From assembly GCF_000764655.1 (NCBI RefSeq), contig NZ_JRGL01000008.1:38357-102356 (forward strand): a stretch of 64,000 nucleotides of DNA, given 5' to 3'. Position numbers and translations under genes: made by a program. Source of the DNA: Aeromonas aquatica. GTDB taxonomy: Bacteria; Pseudomonadota; Gammaproteobacteria; Enterobacterales; Aeromonadaceae. This document shows, piece by piece, positions 56,573 through 64,000 of the stretch. Each line of letters starts with the position of its first letter. Position 1 is the stretch's first letter. The notes beneath the pieces were generated by a model, which was not told the DNA's origin, searched no databases, and saw only the letters and a list, made by a program, of their open reading frames with translations.

Positions 56573-57208
56573 ATGGGAACCGTCGCCAGCCTGGATATTG
56601 ATGTGCAGAAGGGTTTCACCCCCCTCTGCCCGAACGAACTGCCCGTCGCGGGCGGGGATGCGATTGTGGCTGCACTCAACGCCCAGGCCCGCCTCGCCAG
56701 CCTGCGGGCAGGCAGCAAGGATGCCCACCCCCGCAATGCCGCCTGGGCCGTCTCTGACCCCGCCGACATGCTGCTACCGCTGGACCTGCCCAACGCCGAC
56801 CTCAGCTGGCCGGTGCACTGTGTGCCGGGCACCCCGGGCTTCGAGCTGCTGGATGGCCTGCCCGCCCCCATCGATTACGACTTCTTCGTCTGGAAGGGAG
56901 TCGAGCCTGATCTGCATCCCTACGGCGCCTGCTTCCATGATCTAGCCGAGCGGCGCAGCACAGGCCTCATCGAGTTTCTGCAGTCCCGCGGCGTCAGCAC
57001 TGTGCTGGTCGGCGGCCTCGCCACCGACTACTGCGTCAAGACCAGCGTGTTGCAACTGCGCCGGGCCGGCCTGCGGGTGATAGTCCATCTCGACGCCTGC
57101 CGTGGCATCAGCCCTGGGACTGTGGCCCAGGCCCGCACCCAGATGATCGAGGCTGGCGCCGAACTGGTCCAGACCCTGACCGATGTACAACGCCTGCTGG
57201 ACGCCTGA
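56573..57208 (+). CDS. pncA: Nicotinamidase
   Basis: A 211-residue isochorismatase-fold amidase converting nicotinamide to nicotinic acid for NAD salvage. The catalytic triad is Asp8 or Asp10 (SLDIDVQKGFTP), Lys108 (FFVWKGV) and Cys154 (GLATDYCVKTS). Metal ligands fit Asp50, His52 (KDAHP) and His82 (WPVHC). The start has CAGGAG 6 nt upstream. pncB, the next step in salvage, follows after two 5'-end remnants. Confidence 0.93.
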   Translation: MGTVASLDIDVQKGFTPLCPNELPVAGGDAIVAALNAQARLASLRAGSKDAHPRNAAWAVSDPADMLLPLDLPNADLSWPVHCVPGTPGFELLDGLPAPIDYDFFVWKGVEPDLHPYGACFHDLAERRSTGLIEFLQSRGVSTVLVGGLATDYCVKTSVLQLRRAGLRVIVHLDACRGISPGTVAQARTQMIEAGAELVQTLTDVQRLLDA

Positions 57209-57209
57209 C

Positions 57210-57287
57210 ATGCCCATCACTCTCACCAGCCTGCCCGGCGCCTGCAACTTACCCATGCGGCAGGTCACCCGCCTGCCAGGATACTGA
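57210..57287 (+). pseudogene. 25-codon mini-ORF, decayed copy of the pncB 5' end (outer)
   Basis: It reads MPITLTSL and later NLPMRQ, against MPPILTSL and KLHMQQ of PncB. It starts 1 bp after the pncA stop and 79 bp before the next copy. It ends TGATATG together with the start of the next copy. Confidence 0.8.
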
Positions 57288-57288
57288 T

Positions 57289-57387
57289 ATGCCTCCTATC
57301 CTCACCAGCCTGCTCGACACCGATGCCTGCAAATTACATATGCGGCAGGGGAACGTCATCGCGCTCACCAGCCTGCGGGGAGTCTGA
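57289..57387 (+). pseudogene. 32-codon mini-ORF, copy of the pncB 5' end (inner)
   Basis: It reads MPPILTSLLDTDACKLHMRQ, against MPPILTSLLDTDAYKLHMQQ of PncB. Over these 20 codons I count seven synonymous and two amino-acid changes. AGGA precedes its ATG by 7 nt, as GGGAG precedes the real start. It lies exactly 100 bp upstream of the real start, and its tail ends TGA one base before the pncB ATG. Confidence 0.92.
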
Positions 57388-57388
57388 T

Positions 57389-58567
57389 ATGCCGCCGATT
57401 CTCACCAGCCTGCTCGACACCGACGCCTACAAGCTGCACATGCAGCAGGCCGTGTTCCATCGCTATCCGGATGCCGAGGTGGTGGCCGAGTTCCACAGCC
57501 GCAACGAAGAGGATCTGCTGCCCATGATGGGCCAGATCGAGGAGCAGCTGCGCCTCGCCGGCTCCCTGCGGCTGACCAAGCCCGAGCTCGACTTCCTGGC
57601 CGAGCGCCCCTTCTTCACCGCCGACTACCTGGATCACCTGCGCCGCAAGCCGCTGGATACCTCATTATTGCGGGTGTTTGAGCAAGATGGCCGCATTAAC
57701 GTCCGCGTGGAAGGCCCTTGGCAGGATGTGATCCTGTGGGAGATACCTGTGCTCGCCATCATCAGCGAGATGCGCAACCGCTTTCGCTATCCCCAGTTCG
57801 GGGTGAGCCAGGCGCTGGATCGGCTGGATCAGAAGATCGACAAGCTGGAGCATGAGCTGAGCCCGGCGGAGATGCAGGATTTCAACCTCATCGACTTCGG
57901 TACCCGCCGCCGCTTCTCCCACGCGGTGCAGGACGCCGTGGTGGGCCGTCTCAAGGAGCGCCTGCCGGCATTCAAGGGCACCAGCAACTACCAGCTGGCT
58001 CAGAAATACCGGCTGCCGGCGGTGGGCACCCAGGCCCACGAATGGTTCCAGGCCCACCAGCAGCTCGGCTTCCCGCTGGAGCACAGCCAGCGCGCGGCCC
58101 TCACCAGCTGGCTGGATGAGTTCACCAACCACCTCGGCATCGCCCTGACCGACTGCATCACCATGGATGCCTTCCTGCGCGACTTCGACTTCGAGCTGGC
58201 CAGCCGCTACCAGGGCCTGCGCCACGACTCCGGCGATCCCGTGGTGTGGGGCGAGAAGGCCATCAGCCACTATCAGCGGCTCGGCATAGACCCCAGAGAC
58301 AAGACGCTGGTGTTCTCCGACGGCCTCAACCTCGACAAGGCGGTGCAGCTGTTCCGCCACTTCCGCGGCCGCATCAACACCAGCTTCGGCATCGGCACCA
58401 AGCTCACCTGCGATCTGCCCGGCGTCAGCCCGATGAACATCGTCTTCAAGCTGATGGAGTGCAACGGTGGCCCGGTCGCCAAGATCTCCGACAGCCCGGG
58501 CAAGACCCTGTGCCGGGATGCGGACTTCATCCGCAACCTCAAGCAGGCCTTCCACGTCGGGGTCTGA
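57389..58567 (+). CDS. pncB: Nicotinate phosphoribosyltransferase
   Basis: A 392-residue enzyme (E. coli 400) making nicotinate mononucleotide from nicotinate and PRPP with ATP. LLDTDAYKLHMQQA, FGTRRRFSHAVQ with the phosphorylatable His nearby, GTQAHEWFQAH and SFGIGTKLTCD are present. The start at 57389 has GGGAG and aligns with the family. It is the second gene of the salvage pair and ends in a strong terminator. Confidence 0.97.
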   Translation: MPPILTSLLDTDAYKLHMQQAVFHRYPDAEVVAEFHSRNEEDLLPMMGQIEEQLRLAGSLRLTKPELDFLAERPFFTADYLDHLRRKPLDTSLLRVFEQDGRINVRVEGPWQDVILWEIPVLAIISEMRNRFRYPQFGVSQALDRLDQKIDKLEHELSPAEMQDFNLIDFGTRRRFSHAVQDAVVGRLKERLPAFKGTSNYQLAQKYRLPAVGTQAHEWFQAHQQLGFPLEHSQRAALTSWLDEFTNHLGIALTDCITMDAFLRDFDFELASRYQGLRHDSGDPVVWGEKAISHYQRLGIDPRDKTLVFSDGLNLDKAVQLFRHFRGRINTSFGIGTKLTCDLPGVSPMNIVFKLMECNGGPVAKISDSPGKTLCRDADFIRNLKQAFHVGV

Positions 58568-58580
58568 ATGTCGGAAAAAC

Positions 58581-58617
58581 AAAAAGCCCGCCGGTTTGCA
58601 CCGGCGGGCTTTTTTTA
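58581..58617. terminator. Terminator between pncB and dsbA
   Basis: Stem AAAAGCCCGCCGGT/ACCGGCGGGCTTTT with loop TTGC, T run on the plus side and matching A run on the other. It serves both convergent genes. Confidence 0.92.
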
Positions 58618-58632
58618 TGGGGTCAGACGGGA

Positions 58633-59241
58633 TCAGTCTTTCTTGGCCAGCAGGAATTTCACCAGCTGGTTGAACTGCTCCTGGGAAGTGATGGATTCAA
58701 TCTTCACCATGTACTTGCCATTGACCAGGAAGGCCGGCACACCGCGCACGTTGTAGGTCTCGGTGTTGCGATCGAACTGGGAAACCATGCCGGACACGGC
58801 GAAGCTGTCGACGGCGCCGTCGAACTCTTCGGCCGGCACGCCGCTGTCCACGAAGATCTGCTTCAGATCACCGCGGCTCTGCGGAACCTGCTTCTGGGTG
58901 TGGATCTTGTCGAAGATGACCGGGGTCAGCTTGCCTTCGACGTTCAGCAGGTTCGCAACGGCGTAGGCACGCTGGAACTCAGGACCCATCTCACGACCCA
59001 GGAAGGCCACCGGGTTCTTCTTCATCGGCACGCCTTCCGGCAGGCTCTTCTTCAGATCCTCGGCGATCGGTTCGAACTTGGCGCAGTGCGGGCAGAGGTA
59101 GGAGAAGAACTCCAGCACTTCAGGTTGGGCACTGCCGGTCTGCTTGACCACGTCATAGTTGACGCCTTCCTTGAATTCCGGGGCGGCGTGAACCATGGGG
59201 ATCATCAGCATGGCAGCGAGGAAAAATAGTACTTTTTTCAT
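58633..59241 (-). CDS. dsbA: Thiol:disulfide interchange protein DsbA
   Basis: A 202-residue periplasmic oxidase. The signal peptide is cleaved near VHA-AP (residue 19). The active site is Cys50-Pro-His-Cys53 and the cis-proline loop is RGVPAF. It introduces disulfides into secreted proteins and is reoxidised by DsbB. As in E. coli it lies downstream of srkA; here 400 bp with two srkA-end repeats separate them, so it probably has its own promoter. Confidence 0.96.
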   Translation of the reverse strand: MKKVLFFLAAMLMIPMVHAAPEFKEGVNYDVVKQTGSAQPEVLEFFSYLCPHCAKFEPIAEDLKKSLPEGVPMKKNPVAFLGREMGPEFQRAYAVANLLNVEGKLTPVIFDKIHTQKQVPQSRGDLKQIFVDSGVPAEEFDGAVDSFAVSGMVSQFDRNTETYNVRGVPAFLVNGKYMVKIESITSQEQFNQLVKFLLAKKD

Positions 59242-59446
59242 GACGTTTCCTGTTAAGGGATCACTGTGAGGCACGCCCGGCGAACCGAAGCAGTCCAAGC
59301 CTATTGTGTCCCTCTGCCAACGTCAATGACAAAGGCGGGCTGGCAGTGCAAGGCATTGGCTGCGTCACAGCCCTATCGTCAATGGCAGAGGAGGACGACC
59401 AAGGCTCCTCCCCCTCTTGCAGATAAACAACCCGGGCAGGTTCATC
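59242..59446. other. dsbA upstream region
   Basis: No gene is seen. On the minus strand TTGACG followed 17 bp later by TAGGCT (near 59299-59327) is a weak promoter candidate for dsbA. The arms CCTCTGCCA and TGGCAGAGG (about 59312 and 59390) form a distant inverted repeat. Confidence 0.35.
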
Positions 59447-59646
59447 TCACCAGTCCGGCATCAGGCTCAGCGGCGAGGCCTTCAAGGCCTCCAGCTGGTC
59501 ATACAGAGGGCTGGCGAACCGCTGCTCCCATGACGATTCACGGGTCTCACCAGTCCGGCATCAGGCTCAGCGGCGAGGCCTTCAAGGCCTCCAGCTGGTC
59601 ATACAGAGGGCTGGCGAACCGCTGCTCCCATGACGATTCACGTGTC
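59447..59646 (-). repeat. Two 100-bp tandem copies of the srkA 3' end
   Basis: Units begin at 59447 and 59547, each with TCACCAGTCCGGCATCA, and the gene end itself begins at 59647; the period is exactly 100 bp. The two copies are practically identical to each other and encode YDQLEALKASPLSLMPDW-stop. The gene encodes HDQLEALKAPPLSLMPDW-stop. About half of the four differences are synonymous. Confidence 0.94.
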
Positions 59647-60624
59647 TCACCAGTCCGGCATCAAGCTCAGCGGCGGGGCCTTCAAGGCCTCCAGCTGATC
59701 ATGCAGGGTGGCGATCTGCTGGCGCCAGTAGTGATCGGTATTGAACCAGGGGAAGTGACGGGGGAAGGCCGGATCCTCCCAGCGCCGGGCCAGCCAGGCC
59801 ATGTAGTGGACGATGCGCATGGCCCGCAGGGGTTCTACCAGCGCCAGTTCCCGCGGGTCGAACTCCATGAACTCCTCGTAGCCCGCCAGCAGGGTATCGA
59901 GCTGGATCAGCTGCTCGTTACGATCGCCGCTGAGCAGCATCCAGAGATCCTGAATGGCGGGGCCGGTGCGACAGTCATCGAGATCGACGAACATGGGGCC
60001 GTCGCGCCACAGGATGTTGCCGGGGTGGCAATCCCCGTGCAGGGAGATCTGGGCCACGTCCAGGGCCATGGCGTCGCACACGTGGCGGATCAGCTCATCC
60101 AGCACCCCGAAGAACTGCTTGGCCAGTCCGCTCGGTACCCACTCCCCGGCCGCCAGCAGCTGGCGTGGCTCGTGCAGCATGCTCTCCACGTCAAGCCGGA
60201 CACGATGATGGAACGGGCGGCTGGCGCCGATCCGGTGGATGCGGCCGAGGTAGCGCCCCACCCACTCCAGCTGCTCCAGGTTGTCCACCTCGAACTGGCG
60301 ACCGCCGACACTCTGCCAGATGGCGAAGGGGTAACCCTGATGCTCCAGCAGGGTCTCGCCGGCGAAGGCGAGCGGTGCCGCCACCGGGATCTCGGATTCG
60401 TTGAGGCGGGCGGCGAAACCGTGCTCCTCCAGGATCTGGGCCCTACTCCAGCGGCCGGGACGATAGAATTTCACCACGTAGCGGCGACGATCCTCGTCCT
60501 GAAACTGGTAGACCCGGTTCTCGTAACTGTTGAGCTCGATGAGGCCGGAATCGATGCGCAGGCCGCTGAGATCGATAGCATCCATGATGAGATCGGGATT
60601 GAGGTCGGAATAGTTGAAACGCAT
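59647..60624 (-). CDS. srkA: Stress response kinase SrkA (YihE)
   Basis: A 325-residue cytoplasmic APH/choline-kinase-fold Ser/Thr kinase (E. coli SrkA 328) that delays death after envelope and oxidative stress. RYVVKFYRPGRWS holds the ATP lysine, ISLHGDCHPGNILW the catalytic Asp, and MFVDLDDCRTGPAIQDLW the metal Asp. I chose the start MRFNYSDLNPD. dsbA is the next gene downstream. Confidence 0.94.
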   Translation of the reverse strand: MRFNYSDLNPDLIMDAIDLSGLRIDSGLIELNSYENRVYQFQDEDRRRYVVKFYRPGRWSRAQILEEHGFAARLNESEIPVAAPLAFAGETLLEHQGYPFAIWQSVGGRQFEVDNLEQLEWVGRYLGRIHRIGASRPFHHRVRLDVESMLHEPRQLLAAGEWVPSGLAKQFFGVLDELIRHVCDAMALDVAQISLHGDCHPGNILWRDGPMFVDLDDCRTGPAIQDLWMLLSGDRNEQLIQLDTLLAGYEEFMEFDPRELALVEPLRAMRIVHYMAWLARRWEDPAFPRHFPWFNTDHYWRQQIATLHDQLEALKAPPLSLMPDW

Positions 60625-60641
60625 GTCATCCACCATAAGAA

Positions 60642-60661
60642 AGGGGCGCTGTTGCGCCCCA
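60642..60661 (-). terminator. Probable terminator of ccoG
   Basis: Stem GGGGCGC/GCGCCCC, followed on the minus strand by TTTCTTA. It lies between ccoG and srkA. Confidence 0.55.
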
Positions 60662-60722
60662 TTCTATCTCATCACTGCCCCCGATGGCGGCTAAACTGAC
60701 CCGCCATTTGTCGCGTCAGCCG

Positions 60723-62171
60723 TCACAACCGGCTGATAAACTTGCTGGCCTGGCGCAGGGAACCCTTGCTGTCATCCGCAGCGACCCCTTCCCGTTTGAG
60801 CACGAACTGGATATCCAGGGTCGGCTTCTTCAGGTTGAAGGGATCCACCGCCAGACTCACCGGCAGGGTGTAGATCTCGCCCGCCTTCAGGGTCACCTCC
60901 CGTGGGCCGAACCACTGGTATTCCGGCAAGCCTTCCACGTCCAGCTGGTAGCGCTGGGGTTGCAGGGTCTTGTTGAGGATCTTGAGGGTATAGGTGTTCT
61001 CGATGAGCCCCTCGCTGTTCTCCCGGAACAGCTGGTTGCGATCCCGCAGTATGTCGAGCCCCATGGGCATGATGGACATGGCGTTGTAGACGAAGACCCC
61101 CAGCATGATCACCATCACCAGGCCGTAGCCGAGCAGCTTGGGCCGCGCCACCTGAGTGGAGTTGTGGGCCAGCTTGTGCTCCGTGGTGTAGCTGATGAGC
61201 CCCTTGGGATAACCCATCCTGTCCATGGTCTGGTCGCAGGCATCGACGCAGGCGCCGCAGTTGATGCACTCGTATTGCAGGCCGTCGCGGATGTCGATGC
61301 CGGTCGGGCAGACCTGGACGCAGAGGTCGCAGTCGATGCAGTCCCCCAACCCCAGCGCCTTGGGATCCGCCTTGCGGGCGCGTGGGCCGCGCGCCTCGCC
61401 GCGCTTGGCGTCATAGCCGACGATGTAGGTGTCCTTGTCGAACATGGCGGACTGGAAACGGGCATAGGGGCACATGTGGATGCACATGATGGCGCGCATC
61501 CAGCCGGCGTTGCCGTAGGTACAGGCGGCGAAGAACAGCGCCCAGAAGATGACCCAACCGCTCGCCTGCAGGGTGAAGAAGTCAGGCACCAGCTGATACA
61601 CGTCCTGGAAATAGGCCACGAAGGTGAGGCCGGTACCCAGCGACAGCAGGATCCAGGCCAGGTGCTTGGTCCCCTTGCGGGCCAGCTTCTCACCACTCCA
61701 GGGGGCGGCATCCAGCTTGCGGCGCTTGTTGGCGGAGCCTTCCAGCTTCTCCTCAAACCAGATGAACATGAAAGTCCACACCGTCTGCGGGCAGAGATAG
61801 CCACACCAGACCCGGCCGAGGAAGGTAGTCACGAAGAAGAGGGCGAAGGCGGCGATCATGAAGACCCAGGCCAGCAGGGTCAGATCCTGCGGCCAGATGG
61901 TGGCGCCGAAGATGTGGAACTGCTGATGCTCGAGATCGAACAGCACGGCCTGGCGGCCGTCGTAGCGCAACCAGGGCAGGGCGACGAAGAGGGCGACGAA
62001 GAACCAGCCCATGACCTTGCGCACCCGCTGCCAGTAGCCGGTCTGGGATCTCACATAGATGCGGTTGCCCGGGTTGAACCTGTCATCGCTGGCTTTGAAG
62101 GTGTTGGGATTGAAGGTCCCGGTGACATCGCCGGTGACATCCTTGATATCGATCTTGTCCTGGTCGGCCAT
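60723..62171 (-). CDS. ccoG: Cytochrome c oxidase accessory protein CcoG (RdxA/FixG)
   Basis: A 482-residue membrane iron-sulfur protein. Four or five hydrophobic helices, GYLCPQTVW and CIHMCPYARF, then two 4Fe-4S motifs, CIDCDLCVQVCP and CINCGACVDACD, and a C-terminal Ig-like domain (FixG-C). CcoG reduces Cu2+ to Cu+ in cbb3 oxidase assembly in other bacteria. The ccoNOQP genes are not in the window. The start MADQDKID is adopted. Confidence 0.95.
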   Translation of the reverse strand: MADQDKIDIKDVTGDVTGTFNPNTFKASDDRFNPGNRIYVRSQTGYWQRVRKVMGWFFVALFVALPWLRYDGRQAVLFDLEHQQFHIFGATIWPQDLTLLAWVFMIAAFALFFVTTFLGRVWCGYLCPQTVWTFMFIWFEEKLEGSANKRRKLDAAPWSGEKLARKGTKHLAWILLSLGTGLTFVAYFQDVYQLVPDFFTLQASGWVIFWALFFAACTYGNAGWMRAIMCIHMCPYARFQSAMFDKDTYIVGYDAKRGEARGPRARKADPKALGLGDCIDCDLCVQVCPTGIDIRDGLQYECINCGACVDACDQTMDRMGYPKGLISYTTEHKLAHNSTQVARPKLLGYGLVMVIMLGVFVYNAMSIMPMGLDILRDRNQLFRENSEGLIENTYTLKILNKTLQPQRYQLDVEGLPEYQWFGPREVTLKAGEIYTLPVSLAVDPFNLKKPTLDIQFVLKREGVAADDSKGSLRQASKFISRL

Positions 62172-62284
62172 TGCAGCACATCGCTCCACTTATATTGTTA
62201 TGAAGCAGATTATATCTTAAACAACCTGCTAATTGTGTGGGTTAAATGTATCTATAGTTCGAGACCCGTCGCAATTTCGGGTAA

Positions 62285-62322
62285 CAAAAAAGGTCCGTCG
62301 CCAGTTGACTACGGACCTTTTT
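62285..62322. terminator. Terminator after yihD
   Basis: Stem AAAAAAGGTCCGT/ACGGACCTTTTT with a 12-nt loop, 45 bp beyond the yihD stop on the minus strand. Confidence 0.85.
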
Positions 62323-62366
62323 GGAGATTCTTTTGAAAACCTGTCAGCTTCCCGTCGGGGCAACCT

Positions 62367-62630
62367 TTACTTGATGCCGCGGGCCTTGAGCAGGGCTTCC
62401 TTGAAGTCGGGAACATGGTCCTTGGCAAGCCCGGGGATCAGCGCCTGCTTGTCGGCATCCCGCATCTTGAGGTGGTAGATCAGCATGTCATCGGTCAGCT
62501 CGGACAGGGCGCCCTCATAACCGGCTTCCGCCGCCAGTTTGGTGATGAACTGCACCAGGCTGAGGTCCTGTTCCTTGATCCAGGCGGGCTGCAACAGCTC
62601 CAGCAGCTCTTCGATACGATGGCATTGCAT
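62367..62630 (-). CDS. yihD: YihD family protein (DUF1040)
   Basis: An 87-residue protein (E. coli YihD 89) with [35 protein letters not shown] and [17 protein letters not shown]. Function is unknown. It lies near srkA and dsbA as in E. coli. Confidence 0.95.
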   Translation of the reverse strand: MQCHRIEELLELLQPAWIKEQDLSLVQFITKLAAEAGYEGALSELTDDMLIYHLKMRDADKQALIPGLAKDHVPDFKEALLKARGIK

Positions 62631-62660
62631 AGACGACCTCTCTCATCTGTCTTTTGAAAC

Positions 62661-63821
62661 TCAGGCAACCTTACCCATCAAGGCTGCTTCGATACGATCC
62701 CGCCCATTATGCTTGGCCTGATAGAGGGCCGCATCCGCTTTTTGGATAAGCTCGGCGATGGAGCCGCTCTGATCAGGCACCAGAGTCGCCACCCCGAAGC
62801 TGCAACTGACCCGCCCCGAGACTCGGGATTGCTGATGCGGAATGCCCAGAGCGCGCAGGGCGGCGCGCACCTGCTCGGCGATCTGGACAGCCCCCTGCTG
62901 GCTGGTGCAGGGCAACAGCAGGGCAAACTCCTCCCCGCCGTAACGGGCGGCCAGGTCATCCTCCCGCCGCAGCACCTCCGCCAGCAGGCCCGCTACCTCC
63001 TGCAGACACTGGTCCCCCAGCTGATGGCCATAGTGATCGTTGAACTGCTTGAAGTAATCCACATCCACCAGCACCAGCGACAGAGGCGCCCTGGCTCGCT
63101 GACAGCGGCGCCAGGCCCGTGCCAGACAGTCATCTAGGTGAGCACGATTGGCGATGCCGGTCAGCCCGTCCAGGCGGGAGGTGAGCTTGAGATGTTCGGA
63201 GACCGCTTTGAGCTCGGCCACCAGATCCGCATTGGAGAAGCGGTGATAGAGGGAGGCGACCTGATCTCGCCGCAGCCGGCGCAGCAGGGTCGGCAGAAAC
63301 ACGAACAGGTAGCCTGCCAGCATGCAGGAGACGATGCGCTCCTGCTCGTTGCCGCCCCCCAGCTCGAACAACATGGCGAGCCCGAGCGGCAGCACGGCGC
63401 CATAGAGGGTGCGCCGGCTGCCGAACAGCATGATGGCACTGCCGGTGAGGATCAAGCTGGAGAGCATCATCATGGCGGCCCTGTAGGTGTCGGGCAGTTT
63501 GTCCATGTAGAGCAGCACCCCGAGCGCCCAGACGATGGAGGTGATGGTCACCCCGATGAACAGCTCGCGCTCCAGCATGACCAACGGCAACTGTGCCAGC
63601 CTGGGCGCCCGCCAGCGCAGATGCCACCAGCGTCCCAGCAGCAGCAGGCAGATCAGCCCCAGCCAGCCCAGCGCCTCCCTGGCCGGCAGGTAATCGTGGA
63701 ACAACAGGCTCCAGCTGATCGCCAGCAGCACCAGACAAGGCAGGCTGAAAGAGGCATGGGTGTACAGCTGGACCATGATGGCCTGCCTCACCTGGCGTGT
63801 CACACTCTGAGTCAACTGCAT
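62661..63821 (-). CDS. Membrane-bound diguanylate cyclase (GGDEF)
   Basis: A 386-residue protein with five or six N-terminal helices (residues ~20-170) and a C-terminal GGDEF domain with an intact RYGGEEFALLL signature. RREDD in front supplies an RxxD inhibitory site. It should make c-di-GMP from two GTP; the membrane part may sense a signal. It lies 30 bp downstream of yihD. No EAL domain is attached. Confidence 0.93.
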   Translation of the reverse strand: MQLTQSVTRQVRQAIMVQLYTHASFSLPCLVLLAISWSLLFHDYLPAREALGWLGLICLLLLGRWWHLRWRAPRLAQLPLVMLERELFIGVTITSIVWALGVLLYMDKLPDTYRAAMMMLSSLILTGSAIMLFGSRRTLYGAVLPLGLAMLFELGGGNEQERIVSCMLAGYLFVFLPTLLRRLRRDQVASLYHRFSNADLVAELKAVSEHLKLTSRLDGLTGIANRAHLDDCLARAWRRCQRARAPLSLVLVDVDYFKQFNDHYGHQLGDQCLQEVAGLLAEVLRREDDLAARYGGEEFALLLPCTSQQGAVQIAEQVRAALRALGIPHQQSRVSGRVSCSFGVATLVPDQSGSIAELIQKADAALYQAKHNGRDRIEAALMGKVA

Positions 63822-63927
63822 ACTCCCTGTACAATAGCCGACCAGTCTAGCACTCCCTCTTCCGGGCCAACAATCAATCGACCGCTATTAAGCTGCCAAT
63901 CAGCCCCATGGCAGGGCCGCTGATACC

Positions 63928-64000
63928 TCAGCCGCGCTCCAACTCGTCCAGCATTTGAAGCACACGGGGCTCTGACCTTGGCTTAGCCGCGCTCCAACTC
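63928..64000 (-). repeat. Copy of the 3' end of a gene that starts beyond the right edge
   Basis: GCCGCGCTCCAACTC occurs at 63931 and again at 63986, 55 bp apart. On the minus strand these read LDELERG-stop and ELERG-stop. The right-hand one is presumably the real end of a minus-strand gene cut by the window edge. The left one lies beyond its TAA and is an extra copy. Confidence 0.6.

Noticed and set aside
59447..59700. CRISPR-like regular spacing of 100-bp units
   Set aside because: The whole unit repeats, with no unique spacers, and it matches the srkA end. The same holds for the 93-bp trmA and 76-bp repeats.

Overview
The window reads as chromosomal DNA of a gammaproteobacterium, most likely an Aeromonas or close relative (inference). 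The grounds are a high-GC core genome, E. coli-like gene orders (priA/rpmE divergent; ilvLGMEDA next to comM; yihD, srkA, dsbA and yihG close together; rstA-rstB), an exact RyhB core, and an NrtR-controlled pncA-pncB locus that E. coli lacks. No phage, insertion sequence, CRISPR array or rRNA operon is visible; one tRNA-Pro(CGG) is present.

Layout. 1-2.9 kb: end of the nitrite assimilation operon (nirB end, nirD, nirC, cysG). 3-6.2 kb: mgtE and rraA, then a convergent gap holding the Fur-type sRNA gene ryhB, then yhhQ behind a preQ1-I riboswitch. 6.4-13 kb: selO, a cytochrome c, recQ, yigI, an AbiTii-like gene, tRNA-Pro and yiiM. 13-21.4 kb: a putrescine uptake and catabolism operon on the minus strand (puuA-like, spuC, two potF genes, potG, potH, potI) with a DksA-like gene diverging from it. 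22-34 kb: a solute-binding protein, an Mpo1-like protein, creA, ldhA, yegD, a META lipoprotein, an HDOD protein, malZ, a PduO-like protein, a DUF5610 protein and trmA. 34-36.6 kb: rstA, rstB and an Asr-like small secreted protein with an RstA-box-like site. 36.6-45 kb: malic enzyme, a DUF2867-type epimerase, rpmE, priA, an OmpA-family porin and an AT-rich EamA transporter islet. 45-51.7 kb: the complete ilvLGMEDA operon with its attenuator. 51.9-64 kb: comM, two tandem acyltransferases, a DUF523 protein, nrtR, pncA, pncB, dsbA, srkA, ccoG, yihD and a diguanylate cyclase.

The strongest unexplained signal runs through the whole window. At least thirteen genes carry one or more partial copies of their own 5' or 3' end immediately outside the gene, with periods of about 55-116 bp. 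Several copies differ from the gene almost only at synonymous positions, so they look like ends of diverged alleles left behind rather than simple slippage products. At operon junctions the copies survive as 24-39 codon mini-ORFs that often preserve start/stop overlaps. Copies further from the gene tend to be more decayed, as if the process repeats.

Two RNA regulators are recognisable from sequence: RyhB (5264-5377, minus) and a preQ1-I riboswitch (6150-6180, minus).
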